Shown here: piece by piece, positions 9,687-19,099 of the stretch
Numbering within the stretch: the stretch's first letter is position 1
Layout: every line of letters begins with the position of its first letter
Notes under the pieces: generated by a model
Seen by the model: only the letters and a program-made list of their open reading frames with translations
What the model was told of the DNA's origin: nothing
Database searches by the model: none
DNA from: Oceanobacillus timonensis
Lineage (GTDB): Bacteria > Bacillota > Bacilli > Bacillales > Amphibacillaceae
DNA: 64,000 nucleotides
Reading direction: 5' to 3'
Assembly: GCF_900166635.1 (NCBI RefSeq)
Contig: NZ_LT800497.1
Span: 4,078,344 to 4,142,343 of the forward strand
Program-made: the position numbers and the translations under genes

Positions 9687-10814
9687 ATGAAAATATTAAC
9701 TGCCGTGGACTCTTTTAAAGGAAGTATAAGTTCTTCAGAAATTAATAACATTGTAGCAAAAGAATTAAAGTTAAAAGGATTGGAAGTCATTCAAAAGCCA
9801 TTAGCTGACGGCGGTGAGGGCACAATAGATGCTTTGATCGATTCAACGAATGCAAACAAAATAGAATGCACAGTTACTGGCGGTTTAGGAGAAAAAATAA
9901 AAAGCTACTACGCTATGATGCATAATGGTACTGCAGTAATTGAAATTGCTCAAATTTGCGGACTGCCTATGCTTCCTTCAGATAAAAGAAGTCCATTGTA
10001 CACGACTACATACGGTGTCGGAGAAGCAATAATCCACGCGCTGCATAAAGGCGCAAAGCATATTGTCATAGCCCTTGGAGGGAGCGCGACAAATGATGTA
10101 GGGATTGGGATGCTGCAGGCTTTAGGAGTTACAGTTTCAGATGCATTGCATCAGCCTGCTTCATTCGGAGCTAGTTCCTTGGAAAATATTACGCATATAG
10201 ATTTTTCAACACGTTCCCCTGAACTTAAAAACATTCCTATATCCGTTATAACAGACGTGCAAAATTTGCTCTGTGGTGAGGAAGGTGCCACTTTCGTCTT
10301 TGGACCACAAAAAGGACTGTCACCTGATGATTGCATAAAAGTCGAAAAACAAGTACAACGATTATGCTCCTTAACGCCTCTTCTGCAAAAGTATAAAAAC
10401 ACCCCAGGCGCAGGTGCAGCTGGTGGTTTAGGCGTTGCATGTTTGGCGTTAGGAGCAAAAATATATGAAGGTGCAGAATGGTTTATGAAGACACTTCAAT
10501 TAAAAGAAACCATTCAACAAGTTGATGCCATTATTACAGGAGAAGGAAAATTAGATTCTCAGACATTGTCCGGTAAAGCGCCAATAAGTATAGCACGTTA
10601 TGCCAAAAGCATAGATAAGCCTGTGATTGCGATAGCTGGAAGTATAGACATTCAGTTATTATCAGCGTTTTATGAAAGCGGTATCAAAATATGTTTATCT
10701 GTTCTACCCGGTATTCAAACTTTAGAGCAGGCAATAACATTATCACAATCACAACAAAATATAACATATATATCACAACAAATTGCTACTTTTTTAACAT
10801 GGCCGAAGGAATAA
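9687..10814 (+). CDS. Glycerate 2-kinase, GlxK/GarK family
   Basis: 375 residues, starting after AAAAGGAGG. It phosphorylates D-glycerate to 2-phosphoglycerate for entry into glycolysis. Family signatures: VDSFKGSISS at the N-terminus, KPLADGGEGT, IALGGSATNDVGIGMLQALG, TPGAGAAGGLG and ITGEGKLDSQTLSGKAP. Length matches the family (about 375-380). It lies 84 bases after the tartrate dehydrogenase-like gene, completing a two-step route from meso-tartrate to a glycolytic intermediate; that pathway reading is inferred from context. Confidence 0.92.
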   Translation: MKILTAVDSFKGSISSSEINNIVAKELKLKGLEVIQKPLADGGEGTIDALIDSTNANKIECTVTGGLGEKIKSYYAMMHNGTAVIEIAQICGLPMLPSDKRSPLYTTTYGVGEAIIHALHKGAKHIVIALGGSATNDVGIGMLQALGVTVSDALHQPASFGASSLENITHIDFSTRSPELKNIPISVITDVQNLLCGEEGATFVFGPQKGLSPDDCIKVEKQVQRLCSLTPLLQKYKNTPGAGAAGGLGVACLALGAKIYEGAEWFMKTLQLKETIQQVDAIITGEGKLDSQTLSGKAPISIARYAKSIDKPVIAIAGSIDIQLLSAFYESGIKICLSVLPGIQTLEQAITLSQSQQNITYISQQIATFLTWPKE

Positions 10815-10949
10815 ATTGTCATATGTTTAGTCAATAAAAATGAAGATTTAATAATGGGATTTCCGCTTTCTTCTAATGAGTACTGCGATTACTTGCCCAT
10901 TAAAATCGGCGTAGCCAGGTAGAATTGTTATACATTTAGGGGGAATAGT

Positions 10950-12224
10950 ATGAGTCCTGAGATAATCACTTTGTTATTTTTAGTATTTGCTATTGTTATG
11001 TTTGCCTGGGAAAAGATTCCTTTACCAATAACAGCAATGCTTGTAGCTGTAGGGTTAATTTTAACAGGTGTATTGAATCCAGAAGAAGCTTTCGAAGGTT
11101 TTGTTAATACAAATGTATTACTATTTATTGCCATGTTTATTGTTGGGGGAGCATTTTTTGAAACGGGGATGGCACAAAACTTTGGGAGCGTTATTACAAA
11201 GTTTGCAAAATCAGAACGCATGTTGATCGCTATTATTATGATCATCACAGGTCTTATGTCAGGTCTGTTATCGAATACAGGTACAGCGGCTGTATTCATA
11301 CCTGTCATTATCGGCATAGCAGCTAAATCTGGTTTCGCCAGATCCAGATTACTTCTTCCGTTAGTATTTGCAGCTGCTATGGGAGGAAATTTAAGTTTAA
11401 TTGGAGCTCCCGGAAATATGATTGCTCAATCAGCATTACAGGATATCGGCCTTTCATTTGGATTTTTTGAATATGCAAAAGTTGGTTTGCCTATATTAAT
11501 CATTGGTATCTTATATTTTTGCTTTTTTGGCTACCGCCTTTTACCCACTCGAAAGGACGAAGCATTAGATGAAGATTCTATTTTTAACCAGCAAGTAGAT
11601 TATTCAAATGTCCCAAAATGGAAGCAATATCTATCGCTAATTGTTTTAGTATTAACTGTACTAGCGATGATTTTTGAAGAGATGATAGGTGTACCGCTAC
11701 ATGTTTCCGCTTGGGCAGGTGCATTGATTTTAGTAGCAACACGGGTTATTTCAGAAAAAGATGCAATGAGATCCATTGATATGAATACGATCCTTTTATT
11801 CGTTGGCTCTTTAGCAATGGCAAAAGCGATTGATACAACCGGTGCAGGTGCATTAATTGCACATTCACTTGTTGACTTTTTGGGAGATGCACCCTCCCCA
11901 TATTTATTATTATTCGTCATTTTAGCATTATCTGCCGTGATGACAAATTTTATGTCCAACACTGCCACTACCGCCTTATTAGTACCAATAAGTCTATCCA
12001 TTGCAACTTCCATTGGAGCGGATCCAAGGGCAGTACTGATGGCAACAGTAATTGGCGGTTCTTTGGCTTTCGCAACGCCAATTGGGATGCCTGCAAATAC
12101 AATGGTTTACAGTGTAGGTGGCTTTAAATTTATGGATTATGTGAAAGCTGGAGTTCCAATGATTGTAGTTGGAATTATTGTTTCCATGATCTTACTACCT
12201 ATTTTCTTTCCTTTTTATCCTTAA
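10950..12224 (+). CDS. SLC13/DASS-type anion transporter, probable tartrate or dicarboxylate uptake
   Basis: 424 residues with about eleven hydrophobic segments. Two SNT signature segments (LLSNTGTAAVFIPV near residue 110 and MSNTATTALLVPI near 335) mark the two inverted halves of the DASS/ArsB-like fold. GGGGG precedes ATG. It ends the tartrate-type module. The half site TATACATT at 10929-10936 resembles half of the operator at 8476. Substrate is inferred from the neighbours; sulfate or arsenite is less likely. Confidence 0.8.
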   Translation: MSPEIITLLFLVFAIVMFAWEKIPLPITAMLVAVGLILTGVLNPEEAFEGFVNTNVLLFIAMFIVGGAFFETGMAQNFGSVITKFAKSERMLIAIIMIITGLMSGLLSNTGTAAVFIPVIIGIAAKSGFARSRLLLPLVFAAAMGGNLSLIGAPGNMIAQSALQDIGLSFGFFEYAKVGLPILIIGILYFCFFGYRLLPTRKDEALDEDSIFNQQVDYSNVPKWKQYLSLIVLVLTVLAMIFEEMIGVPLHVSAWAGALILVATRVISEKDAMRSIDMNTILLFVGSLAMAKAIDTTGAGALIAHSLVDFLGDAPSPYLLLFVILALSAVMTNFMSNTATTALLVPISLSIATSIGADPRAVLMATVIGGSLAFATPIGMPANTMVYSVGGFKFMDYVKAGVPMIVVGIIVSMILLPIFFPFYP

Positions 12225-12258
12225 GGGAAAATAGCTTATTCTATAGAAAACTTGTAAA

Positions 12259-12325
12259 AATAATGAAAGAAGAAGACATGATTCTCTGATATACTTTAGA
12301 AAATCAGACTTCTTCTTTCATTATT
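12259..12325 (+). terminator. Large hairpin after the transporter gene
   Basis: A perfect 17-bp stem (arms 12259-12275 and 12309-12325) with an inner TGATT/AATCA pair. Only a short T-run follows, so termination is likely but not certain. The remaining bases to 12548 show no gene. Confidence 0.55.
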
Positions 12326-12548
12326 CAAAAGAGAACCCCTTTCCCCTCTTTCCTGTTTATCCCGATTATTTAACAGACTAATTCGCCTTCCACTATACTA
12401 GGCCCTTTCGACATTCACAATACAGTAACATTTCCCAAAATTCACATAAAAATAAACAGGTATCTGTATACTTCTATTAGGCATCAATGTATCATTAAAC
12501 TATCTAAATAGAAAAAAGGATTTCCATTTCACAAAGGAGGTTTCATCG

Positions 12549-13586
12549 ATGTACATCGTTCAAAAAGGGAAATATCTTTGGCTCCTAATGCTCGGTCTCA
12601 TTTTAAGTGCGAATTATATGTTGTATCAAACAGCCATCGGAACAACTATATTACCGCCAGAAGCGAGTCCTGTTGTACTGGGGTCACTAATTGATTTGAT
12701 TATTATGGGGCCATTGTTTTTTATGCTGTATCGAAAAAATTTCTCCATGAAAACAGCTATTTTATTGGCAGCAGCAGGGTGTGTACTAGCAAGAATCCTT
12801 ATCCCATCTCATTTACTAGCTCCGTTTGCGACCATTACCTGGGCTGGAATCGCTGCCGAAGCTGCCTTGATTGTTTTTGAGCTTTTATTTGTGTTTGCCT
12901 TTTTCAGATACCTGCCCAAAATAGTAGAAATGGTGAAAACAAACACTCTACCGGTTATTTTCTCTTTTCCAAAAGCAGTAGATAACTATGTAAGGAATAA
13001 CCCGATTGTTCATGTCATCTGTTCGGAATCCTTGGTATTTTACTATGCCCTTTGCAGCTGGAGAAAGACGCCTCCGGATGGAATAACGCTGCATAAGAAA
13101 TCCAGCTTTATTGCCTTACAAATCATGATGATCCATGCCATTATCGTAGAAACATTTGCCATTCACTGGTGGCTTCACAACCATTTTCCTGTTCTTTCCA
13201 TTGTATTATTAATACTGAACGTTTACTCTGTGATTTTTTTAATAGCTTCCATTCAATCTATCCGTCTTAATCCGGTATATACAGATGAAAAAGCGATATA
13301 CATTTCATTTGGAATATTAAAACGAATAAAGATTGATTTTCAGGATATCGAGCACTTGATAGAGGATGAAACTGCTTTAAAAAGCAAACTATCCAAGGAT
13401 ACAATTGACTTTATCGCTAAGGAATTTGACGCAGGTAATCCGGATATGATTATAAAAATGAAGAGACCTGTCACTGCAACTTTATTTATGGGGATTCAAA
13501 AAGAATATGCTAAAGTTGCCATTAAATCAGATAACCCGAATAGGCTGAGAGCGATTATTTTAAATAAAATCAATCATGATACCTAA
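12549..13586 (+). CDS. Membrane protein of unknown function with a cytosolic C-terminal domain
   Basis: 345 residues after an AAAGGAGG site. About seven hydrophobic segments lie in residues 10-150 and 185-240; the last 100 residues are soluble and basic (KAIYISFGILKRIKIDF..., ending in a Lys/Asn-rich tail), resembling a PH-like domain that follows transmembrane helices in some Bacillaceae proteins. Databases have in the past labelled similar proteins beta-carotene monooxygenase, which nothing in this sequence supports. Single gene, convergent with the next one. Confidence 0.7.
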   Translation: MYIVQKGKYLWLLMLGLILSANYMLYQTAIGTTILPPEASPVVLGSLIDLIIMGPLFFMLYRKNFSMKTAILLAAAGCVLARILIPSHLLAPFATITWAGIAAEAALIVFELLFVFAFFRYLPKIVEMVKTNTLPVIFSFPKAVDNYVRNNPIVHVICSESLVFYYALCSWRKTPPDGITLHKKSSFIALQIMMIHAIIVETFAIHWWLHNHFPVLSIVLLILNVYSVIFLIASIQSIRLNPVYTDEKAIYISFGILKRIKIDFQDIEHLIEDETALKSKLSKDTIDFIAKEFDAGNPDMIIKMKRPVTATLFMGIQKEYAKVAIKSDNPNRLRAIILNKINHDT

Positions 13587-13628
13587 AACAACCGTACCTC
13601 TTATATACGTTAAGAGGTACGGTTGTTT
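13586..13628. terminator. Bidirectional terminator
   Basis: A perfect 18-bp stem (13586-13603 / 13611-13628) with a seven-base loop lies between convergent genes. Confidence 0.9.
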
Positions 13629-13635
13629 ATCTTTT

Positions 13636-14073
13636 TCATTCTTCCTCTTCCTCAGCTCTTTTCTTTTTTCTTAACCCAAACAGAAAGAAAACTGGGACCA
13701 TCCCGCATATAAATAATATGCCACCGAACAGAACACCGTCGATGATAGCAAAATCATCACTCCATGCCGTAAAGATAATAATGGCTATGCAAATTAGCGC
13801 CAATAAAGTAAGTGAAATAGCTAACCCTTTATTTGGAAATTTATCATCACTTTCATGATCTACGCTAATATTCATCGATAAAAAAGCTAATACCATTGTA
13901 GAGACAATAAATATAATCCATATTGGGTTTTCTGTCATGCCATTAAAACCTTTTGTTACAAAATCATAGCCCAATACTGCGAGTATCCCTAACGTTTGTA
14001 TGGCATATGCAATCCGGATATTTTGTAAATTCTTTAATACCAAACGTTCATCATTTATTCTTTGTATTTGCAT
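13636..14073 (-). CDS. Four-helix membrane protein paired with an Xre regulator
   Basis: 145 residues from ATG at 14073, chosen for its AAGGAG site; a longer frame reaches 14130. Four hydrophobic segments and an acidic/basic tail (RKKKRAEEEEE). It overlaps the end of the Xre gene by 23 bases, so translation is coupled. Small Xre-plus-membrane-protein pairs are common in Firmicutes, with mostly unknown roles. Confidence 0.7.
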   Translation of the reverse strand: MQIQRINDERLVLKNLQNIRIAYAIQTLGILAVLGYDFVTKGFNGMTENPIWIIFIVSTMVLAFLSMNISVDHESDDKFPNKGLAISLTLLALICIAIIIFTAWSDDFAIIDGVLFGGILFICGMVPVFFLFGLRKKKRAEEEEE

Positions 14074-14290
14074 CTTCTTCACTCTCCTTTTCCACCCAAA
14101 AAATTTCGTCCAAGCTTTTATGAACAACATAGCAAATATTAAGACATAATTTTAAAGTTGGATTGTATTTTCCTTTTTCAATTAGACTAATGGTTTGGCG
14201 CGTCACCCCTACTTTCTCAGCTAATTGCTGTTGCGTTAGATTTTCTTGAACACGAGCAACCTTAAGTTGATTTTTCACAAGTTTTAACAC
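14051..14290 (-). CDS. Small Xre-family HTH regulator
   Basis: 79 residues. The helix-turn-helix spans residues 8-62 (VARVQENLTQQQLAEKVGVT, ISLIEKGKYNPTLKL). It is the compact type found upstream of small membrane proteins. The promoter region carries an 18-bp inverted repeat, which suggests autoregulation. Confidence 0.85.
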   Translation of the reverse strand: MLKLVKNQLKVARVQENLTQQQLAEKVGVTRQTISLIEKGKYNPTLKLCLNICYVVHKSLDEIFWVEKESEEDANTKNK

Positions 14291-14298
14291 CTCAATAA

Positions 14299-14361
14299 TG
14301 TAATCTATATATTACATTATACAATATATATTCCATTTTGCAATATATACATTACATTTTG
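14299..14361 (-). promoter_or_regulatory. Promoter with operator for the Xre/membrane gene pair
   Basis: On the minus strand TTGCAA (14338-14343) and TATAAT (14316-14321) are 16 bases apart. An 18-bp inverted repeat TGTAAT-N6-ATTACA (14299-14316) covers the start region. Two near-identical tandem units, CAATATATATTCCATTTTG (14322-14340) and its 21-base relative (14341-14361), fill the promoter. Confidence 0.6.
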
Positions 14362-14477
14362 TCTTATTTTTTAGTATAAAAAGAACCTCACCAAAAACGG
14401 TGAAGGACAATCGTAACTTTTCCTCATGATTGCTATAATGGACGAATAAGATGCTCAAAGGAGAGAGGAACAAAACA

Positions 14478-15161
14478 ATGAAATACGATGTCATATTTTT
14501 TGATATGGATGATACCTTGTTTGATTTTGGTAAATCCGAACAAGCAGCTTTACAAAAAACATTTGAAACCTTTGGATTGCCGAATGGACTTGTAGATTAC
14601 CGGAGCAGCTATCGGGAAATCAGCCAAGTACTCTGGGGCGAATTGGAGCAAGGAAAGCTATCGATAACAAAATTAGGATCCGAACGTTTTAGAAGATTAT
14701 TCGAAAAGCATGGTTTATCAATGGATGGCGCAGTATTTAACCATGCTTATCTTGAAAATTTAGGGAAAGAAATATATCTAGTGGATGGTGCTGACACATT
14801 ATTTGATTCGCTTCCTAGACAACGTTCAGCGATTATCACAAATGGGTTTAAGCATGTGCAATTACCTAAGATAGGAAATTCACCGCTTCAGCACACGTTT
14901 GAAGCGGTAATTATTTCAGAGGAAACGGGTTTTCAAAAACCAGATCGTCGCATATTTGATGATGCTTTTTCCAAGCTTGGACTCACCGATAAAGCGAGCG
15001 CATTAATGGTCGGGGATTCTTTAACTTCGGATATGCAAGGCGGAATAAACTATGGAATCGACACATGCTGGTTTAACCCTGACCATAAGGAAAATACGGC
15101 AGGAATAGCGCCAACATATGAAATTAACCATTTAACAGAGCTTATTCCAATTGTTAAATGA
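14478..15161 (+). CDS. yfnB: HAD hydrolase of the YjjG/YfnB type
   Basis: 227 residues from ATG at 14478, behind GGAGAGAGG. HAD motifs are in order: FFDMDDTLFDF (motif I), ITNGF (II), FQKP (III) and MVGDSLTSDMQGG (IV). Matches B. subtilis YfnB across its length; E. coli YjjG in the same group dephosphorylates nucleoside monophosphates. Substrate here is not shown. Convergent with the dioxygenase gene. Confidence 0.82.
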   Translation: MKYDVIFFDMDDTLFDFGKSEQAALQKTFETFGLPNGLVDYRSSYREISQVLWGELEQGKLSITKLGSERFRRLFEKHGLSMDGAVFNHAYLENLGKEIYLVDGADTLFDSLPRQRSAIITNGFKHVQLPKIGNSPLQHTFEAVIISEETGFQKPDRRIFDDAFSKLGLTDKASALMVGDSLTSDMQGGINYGIDTCWFNPDHKENTAGIAPTYEINHLTELIPIVK

Positions 15162-15164
15162 TAA

Positions 15165-15210
15165 ACAGCAAAGAAGGAAGGTTCCATATGAAACCTTCCT
15201 TCTTTGCTGT
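15165..15210. terminator. Bidirectional terminator
   Basis: A perfect 19-bp stem (15165-15183 / 15192-15210) with an eight-base loop between convergent genes. Confidence 0.9.
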
Positions 15211-15216
15211 CATTTT

Positions 15217-16155
15217 CTATTCTATTGGAGTTAGTTTTGCTTCAATTTCGGAACGCTTCTCCTCTAAAAAGGGTGGTAAATCAAGTTTTTCTCCCAAATG
15301 CCCCACATCTCCATCTACCGTGAATCCCGGGCCATCTGTTGCAATTTCAAATAAAATACCATTGGATTCACGGAAATATAAGCTTTTAAAGTAGAAACGA
15401 TCTACAATACCGGATGTTCGGAATCCACGTGCTTTTACTTGCTCTTCCAAATAGAAAAGTTCCTCATCATTTTTTACACGAATGGCTAAATGATGGATGC
15501 TGCCGCGACCTGGTCTTTCCGTTGGCCCGTCTAAATATTTCACAACGATTTCTCCAAAAGCCTGACCCGGAACAGATTGAAAAATCACTTCCCGCTCGCT
15601 GCGGCTGACCTCTGTATAACCAAACATATCCGTCAATGTGGTTGCCAGTTTATCCAGTAGTCTTACGGTTATCTCCACGGATCCCATCCCTTGGATTTGA
15701 TGTTCAGCAGGCACTTCTGACTTTTCCCATGTTTCCCAGTGGTCTGCTTTTTCTCCATTTGCAACGAGCAGTACCATTTGCAGTCCTTCTGGATCTTCAA
15801 ATTTCATTGCGGTTCGATTAGCATAGGTTGTTATTCCGCCGTGTAAAACATTGTACGTATCAAAGCGTTTTTCCCAATAATGCAGACTCTCTTCCGATGG
15901 AACCAATAGACCAATTCGAGTAATGGCATTCGTCCCTCGATATGTGTTGCCGACCATCGGTATTTCAAAAAAGGTTAACTCTGTACCTGGACTGCCAGTT
16001 CGATCACCATAAAATAAGTGATACATGGAAGGATCATCTTGGTTCACCGTCATTTTCACACGGCGTAAACCTAATACATCCCGATAAAAACGATTATTTT
16101 CATTTGCATTTTTTGTAACCATCGAAATATGATGGTGTCCTGGAATGATATACAT
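15217..16155 (-). CDS. Ring-cleaving dioxygenase-like VOC protein (MhqA/MhqO/MhqE type)
   Basis: 312 residues with two vicinal-oxygen-chelate modules (residues 5-130 and 150-285). Metal ligands fit HHHISMVT, the HHLAIRV His in the second module, and the GILFEIATDGPGF glutamate. B. subtilis relatives (MhqA, MhqO, MhqE) are induced by hydroquinones and quinones under MarR-type MhqR control, matching the neighbour here. The exact substrate is unknown. Confidence 0.8.
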   Translation of the reverse strand: MYIIPGHHHISMVTKNANENNRFYRDVLGLRRVKMTVNQDDPSMYHLFYGDRTGSPGTELTFFEIPMVGNTYRGTNAITRIGLLVPSEESLHYWEKRFDTYNVLHGGITTYANRTAMKFEDPEGLQMVLLVANGEKADHWETWEKSEVPAEHQIQGMGSVEITVRLLDKLATTLTDMFGYTEVSRSEREVIFQSVPGQAFGEIVVKYLDGPTERPGRGSIHHLAIRVKNDEELFYLEEQVKARGFRTSGIVDRFYFKSLYFRESNGILFEIATDGPGFTVDGDVGHLGEKLDLPPFLEEKRSEIEAKLTPIE

Positions 16156-16176
16156 AAATCATCTCTCCCTTATCAG

Positions 16177-16190
16177 TTTACTAGTCAAGT
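16177..16190. promoter_or_regulatory. MarR operator-like motif before the dioxygenase
   Basis: TTTACTAGTCAAGT lies 22 bases before the dioxygenase start. It matches 13 of 14 bases of the motif before the marR gene (16682-16695). Confidence 0.55.
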
Positions 16191-16215
16191 TATCGCTAAA
16201 AAAATAATAAGCATA

Positions 16216-16653
16216 TTATTTTTTTAATTTGTTTTCTGTATGCTTCTGCAGTTTCGACATAAGCGTATATAGTGTCCGCTGTTCATCTTCTGTTAAACAG
16301 TCGTCGACCACAGACGTTTGAAAAGCCAGCTGGTGTTCAAAAACTTCTTCTATCTTGGTTTCTCCCTTTGACGTCAAACGTATCCATTTCGTTTTCCAAT
16401 CCTGTTTGCGCTGGATATATCCTTCCTGCTCCAGCCGGGCAAGCATCCGGGAGATACCTCCCTCTGACACGGTCACTCGGGCAGCAAGTTCACTCTGCGT
16501 GAGAGGCTGATAAGACCAAATCTGGTTTAATACATCAAATTGGGAAACGGTAATATCAAATTGCTTTAGAAAGTCATTGGACAGCAGATTGCTCTGATGC
16601 ATAAAGCGGGCAACTCGCAGCCAAATCAAGGAACCAAGGGTGTTCTTTTTCAT
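16216..16653 (-). CDS. MarR-family regulator, MhqR-like
   Basis: 145 residues from the second ATG (16653); an ATG at 16662 is also possible. The winged helix covers residues 35-105 ([30 protein letters not shown]). Length equals B. subtilis MhqR, and the adjacent gene is an Mhq-type dioxygenase. There is no conserved sensing Cys in the N-terminal helix. Likely role: repressor of the dioxygenase and of itself through the shared motif. Confidence 0.8.
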   Translation of the reverse strand: MKKNTLGSLIWLRVARFMHQSNLLSNDFLKQFDITVSQFDVLNQIWSYQPLTQSELAARVTVSEGGISRMLARLEQEGYIQRKQDWKTKWIRLTSKGETKIEEVFEHQLAFQTSVVDDCLTEDEQRTLYTLMSKLQKHTENKLKK

Positions 16654-16681
16654 TCGCCTCATATCCTTTCTATATCATCAT

Positions 16682-16695
16682 TTTACTACTCAAGT
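16682..16695. promoter_or_regulatory. MarR operator-like motif before marR
   Basis: TTTACTACTCAAGT is close to the copy at 16177-16190 and sits at nearly the same distance from its gene, which suggests autoregulation. Confidence 0.5.
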
Positions 16696-16751
16696 GATTT
16701 AAAAACAACACTATATATTTAGTTAAATATATTTTGCATGAATCATTGATA

Positions 16752-16780
16752 GAAGGCTACCCTCGATATGGATAACCTTC
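16752..16780 (-). terminator. Probable terminator of the riboflavin operon
   Basis: On the minus strand an 11-bp stem with two G-U pairs (GAAGGTTATCC / GGGTAGCCTTC) lies 12 bases after the ribH stop; the T-run is poor. Confidence 0.45.
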
Positions 16781-16792
16781 CTCTCATGTACA

Positions 16793-17266
16793 TTAAGCAT
16801 GCATCAATTTATTCAGCGAAATCATTTCTAGCAAACCTAACGCAGCTTCTCCGCCATTATTCCCGGCTTTCGTGCCAGCTCTTTCCAATGCTTGTTCGAT
16901 CGTTTCTGTTGTCAACACACCAAACATCACCGGAATGTCTGCATGCAGACCAATTTGTGCAATGCCTTTGGCCGCTTCATTACTAACAAGCTCATAATGT
17001 GTGGTTGCTCCTCGAATCACTGCTCCAAGTGAAATAATGCCATCGTATTTTTGGGTCTTTTCTACTTTTTTTGTGATATATGGAAGTTCAAATGCGCCGG
17101 GTACCCAATAAACATCGATATCTTCTTCTTTCACCCCATGTCTTTTGAGGATATCCTTGGCACCTTCCAATAATTTCGAAGTAATCAGCTCATTAAACCT
17201 TGCAATGGTAATAGCTACTTTTAATTGCTCTCCTTGAAACATTCCTTCATATACAGCCATAATCAT
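16793..17266 (-). CDS. ribH: 6,7-dimethyl-8-ribityllumazine synthase
   Basis: 157 residues. It condenses ArP with 3,4-dihydroxy-2-butanone 4-phosphate to lumazine. Seen: [25 protein letters not shown], the [14 protein letters not shown] active-site loop and [21 protein letters not shown]. The ATG overlaps the ribBA stop as ATGA, so translation is coupled; an in-frame ATG two codons on is the alternative start. Last gene of the operon. B. subtilis carries ribT next, which is absent here. Confidence 0.95.
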   Translation of the reverse strand: MIMAVYEGMFQGEQLKVAITIARFNELITSKLLEGAKDILKRHGVKEEDIDVYWVPGAFELPYITKKVEKTQKYDGIISLGAVIRGATTHYELVSNEAAKGIAQIGLHADIPVMFGVLTTETIEQALERAGTKAGNNGGEAALGLLEMISLNKLMHA

Positions 17267-18462
17267 TCTCCCTCCACAGATAATAAATGATGAAATTTAT
17301 CTTTTTTTACTTTTAAATAATGTTTATTTTCATGATAAACCGTTGTTTCTATCGGGATCCGTTCCACTACATCAATACCATATTGCTGCAACTCGCTTAC
17401 TTTATCCGGATTATTTGTCAGCAGACGGATTATTGATATCCCTTCTTTTTTCAATAACCACGCAGCGATATCATACTGCCGTTCATCTGGCAGAAAACCC
17501 AGCGATACATTTGCTTCATAGGTATCTGCGCCTTGTTCCTGCAATTCATAGGTTTTCAGTTTATTAAGCAGCCCGATTCCTCTTCCTTCTTGTCTTAAAT
17601 ACAGAATCGCACCGCGTCCTTCCGCTGCAATCATTTGCATAGCGCGATCCAGCTGCTCCCCGCAATCACAGCGATGAGAACCAAAAATATCACCGGTCAA
17701 ACATTCTGAATGCACCCTGACCAGAATAGGTTCTTCACTATCTTTCACCTCTCCCATTGATAACACAAGCTGATCTTTTCCTTCTTTATCCTGATAAAGA
17801 GACAAATCAAATTCGCCATGTTGGGTTGGTAATTTCACTTTGGCATTTACTTTCATATTGGAATAAGCTACATAATCAGCAAGCTCTTCCACGGTTATCA
17901 ACGGCATATGCCATTCCGCTGCCAGCTGCCTTAAATCCTGCAGCCGGGCCATTGTTCCGTCTTCCTTTAAAATTTCGCAAATATAAGCGGCCTCGCTATC
18001 TCCCGCCAGTTTTGCCAAATCCACTGCTGCTTCCGTGTGTCCTCTGCGTTCTAATACACCGCCACTTTTGGCTATTAACGGGAAAATATGACCTGGTCTG
18101 TTGAAATCAGCCGCTTCCCTATTCTTATTTGCCAGTTCCTGAATCGTTTTTGCTCGTTCAAATACAGAAATCCCTGTAACTGTTTCCTTATGGTCCACAC
18201 TGATGGTAAATGCTGTTTGATACTCATCTGTATTTTCTTTAGTCATTTCCCATAAATTTAAATTCCTGGCAATTTGTTCAGAGACCGGAGCACAAATTAA
18301 CCCCCGGGCATGTTTTGTCATAAAGTTGATGGTTTCCGCAGTAGCTTTACTGGCAAGACCGACTAAATCGCCTTCTGCCTCTCTATTCTCATCATCCGCA
18401 ACAATAATCAGCTTTCCCTGTTGCAACGCAGTAACCGCTGCTTCAATATGTTGTATCGTCAT
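17263..18462 (-). CDS. ribBA: Bifunctional DHBP synthase / GTP cyclohydrolase II
   Basis: 399 residues from ATG at 18462, behind AGGGG. The N-terminal RibB domain (residues 1-200; [34 protein letters not shown]) makes dihydroxybutanone phosphate from ribulose 5-phosphate. The C-terminal RibA domain (205-399) opens GTP; its zinc site is [18 protein letters not shown] and its catalytic segment [11 protein letters not shown]. Length matches B. subtilis RibA. Both pathway branches for RibH substrates are thus supplied by this protein and RibD. Confidence 0.95.
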   Translation of the reverse strand: MTIQHIEAAVTALQQGKLIIVADDENREAEGDLVGLASKATAETINFMTKHARGLICAPVSEQIARNLNLWEMTKENTDEYQTAFTISVDHKETVTGISVFERAKTIQELANKNREAADFNRPGHIFPLIAKSGGVLERRGHTEAAVDLAKLAGDSEAAYICEILKEDGTMARLQDLRQLAAEWHMPLITVEELADYVAYSNMKVNAKVKLPTQHGEFDLSLYQDKEGKDQLVLSMGEVKDSEEPILVRVHSECLTGDIFGSHRCDCGEQLDRAMQMIAAEGRGAILYLRQEGRGIGLLNKLKTYELQEQGADTYEANVSLGFLPDERQYDIAAWLLKKEGISIIRLLTNNPDKVSELQQYGIDVVERIPIETTVYHENKHYLKVKKDKFHHLLSVEGE

Positions 18463-18472
18463 GATTTCCCCT

Positions 18473-19099
18473 CTATTCTCCAATGTATTTACGCAACATC
18501 TGATTCTTTTCCGTACCTACCATGGCTTTGATATATTTTCCGAGTATATCCGTTTCTACATTTACAAATTCCCCTTGTTTTAACTGCCCCAAGTTCGTAT
18601 GATTCATGGAATAAGGAATAAGCGAAATACTAAATGACCCTGGCGTCACAGCTGACACCGTCAAGCTTGTTCCATTAATTGCGACAGAACCTTGGGCTAC
18701 AATTTCTCCTTGGATTTGCGGCGGATAATAAAACGTGAGAACGATGGAATTCTCCTTTTTTACTTTTTTGATCAATCGCGTTGTTGTGTCGACATGACCG
18801 GAAACAATGTGTCCCTCCAAGCGCGCACTCGCAGATAACGCTCGTTCCAGATTCACCGGTGCATGTACTTGCACATCAGCGAAAATCGATTTTTGAAAGG
18901 TTTCCGGCATAATATCCACGGTGAAATCAGAATCAGTCACGCAAGTAGTGGTTAAGCAGACACCATTCATTGCCATACTGTCTCCAACATGATAGTCCTG
19001 CAACAGCTCTTTCGAGGCAGAACATGTCAATTCGATATGACGACTTGCTTTCTTGATTTGTTTGACTGTCCCTACTTCTTGAATGAGTCCTGTAAACAT
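18473..19099 (-). CDS. ribE: Riboflavin synthase, alpha subunit
   Basis: 208 residues. Two lumazine-binding barrels (residues 1-96 and 97-200) show the paired MFTGLIQEVG start, MNGVCLT and INGTSLTV motifs. It dismutates lumazine to riboflavin. The start overlaps the ribD end by 28 bases. The C-terminal 20 residues form the usual trimerisation helix region (GKYIKAMV). Confidence 0.94.
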   Translation of the reverse strand: MFTGLIQEVGTVKQIKKASRHIELTCSASKELLQDYHVGDSMAMNGVCLTTTCVTDSDFTVDIMPETFQKSIFADVQVHAPVNLERALSASARLEGHIVSGHVDTTTRLIKKVKKENSIVLTFYYPPQIQGEIVAQGSVAINGTSLTVSAVTPGSFSISLIPYSMNHTNLGQLKQGEFVNVETDILGKYIKAMVGTEKNQMLRKYIGE

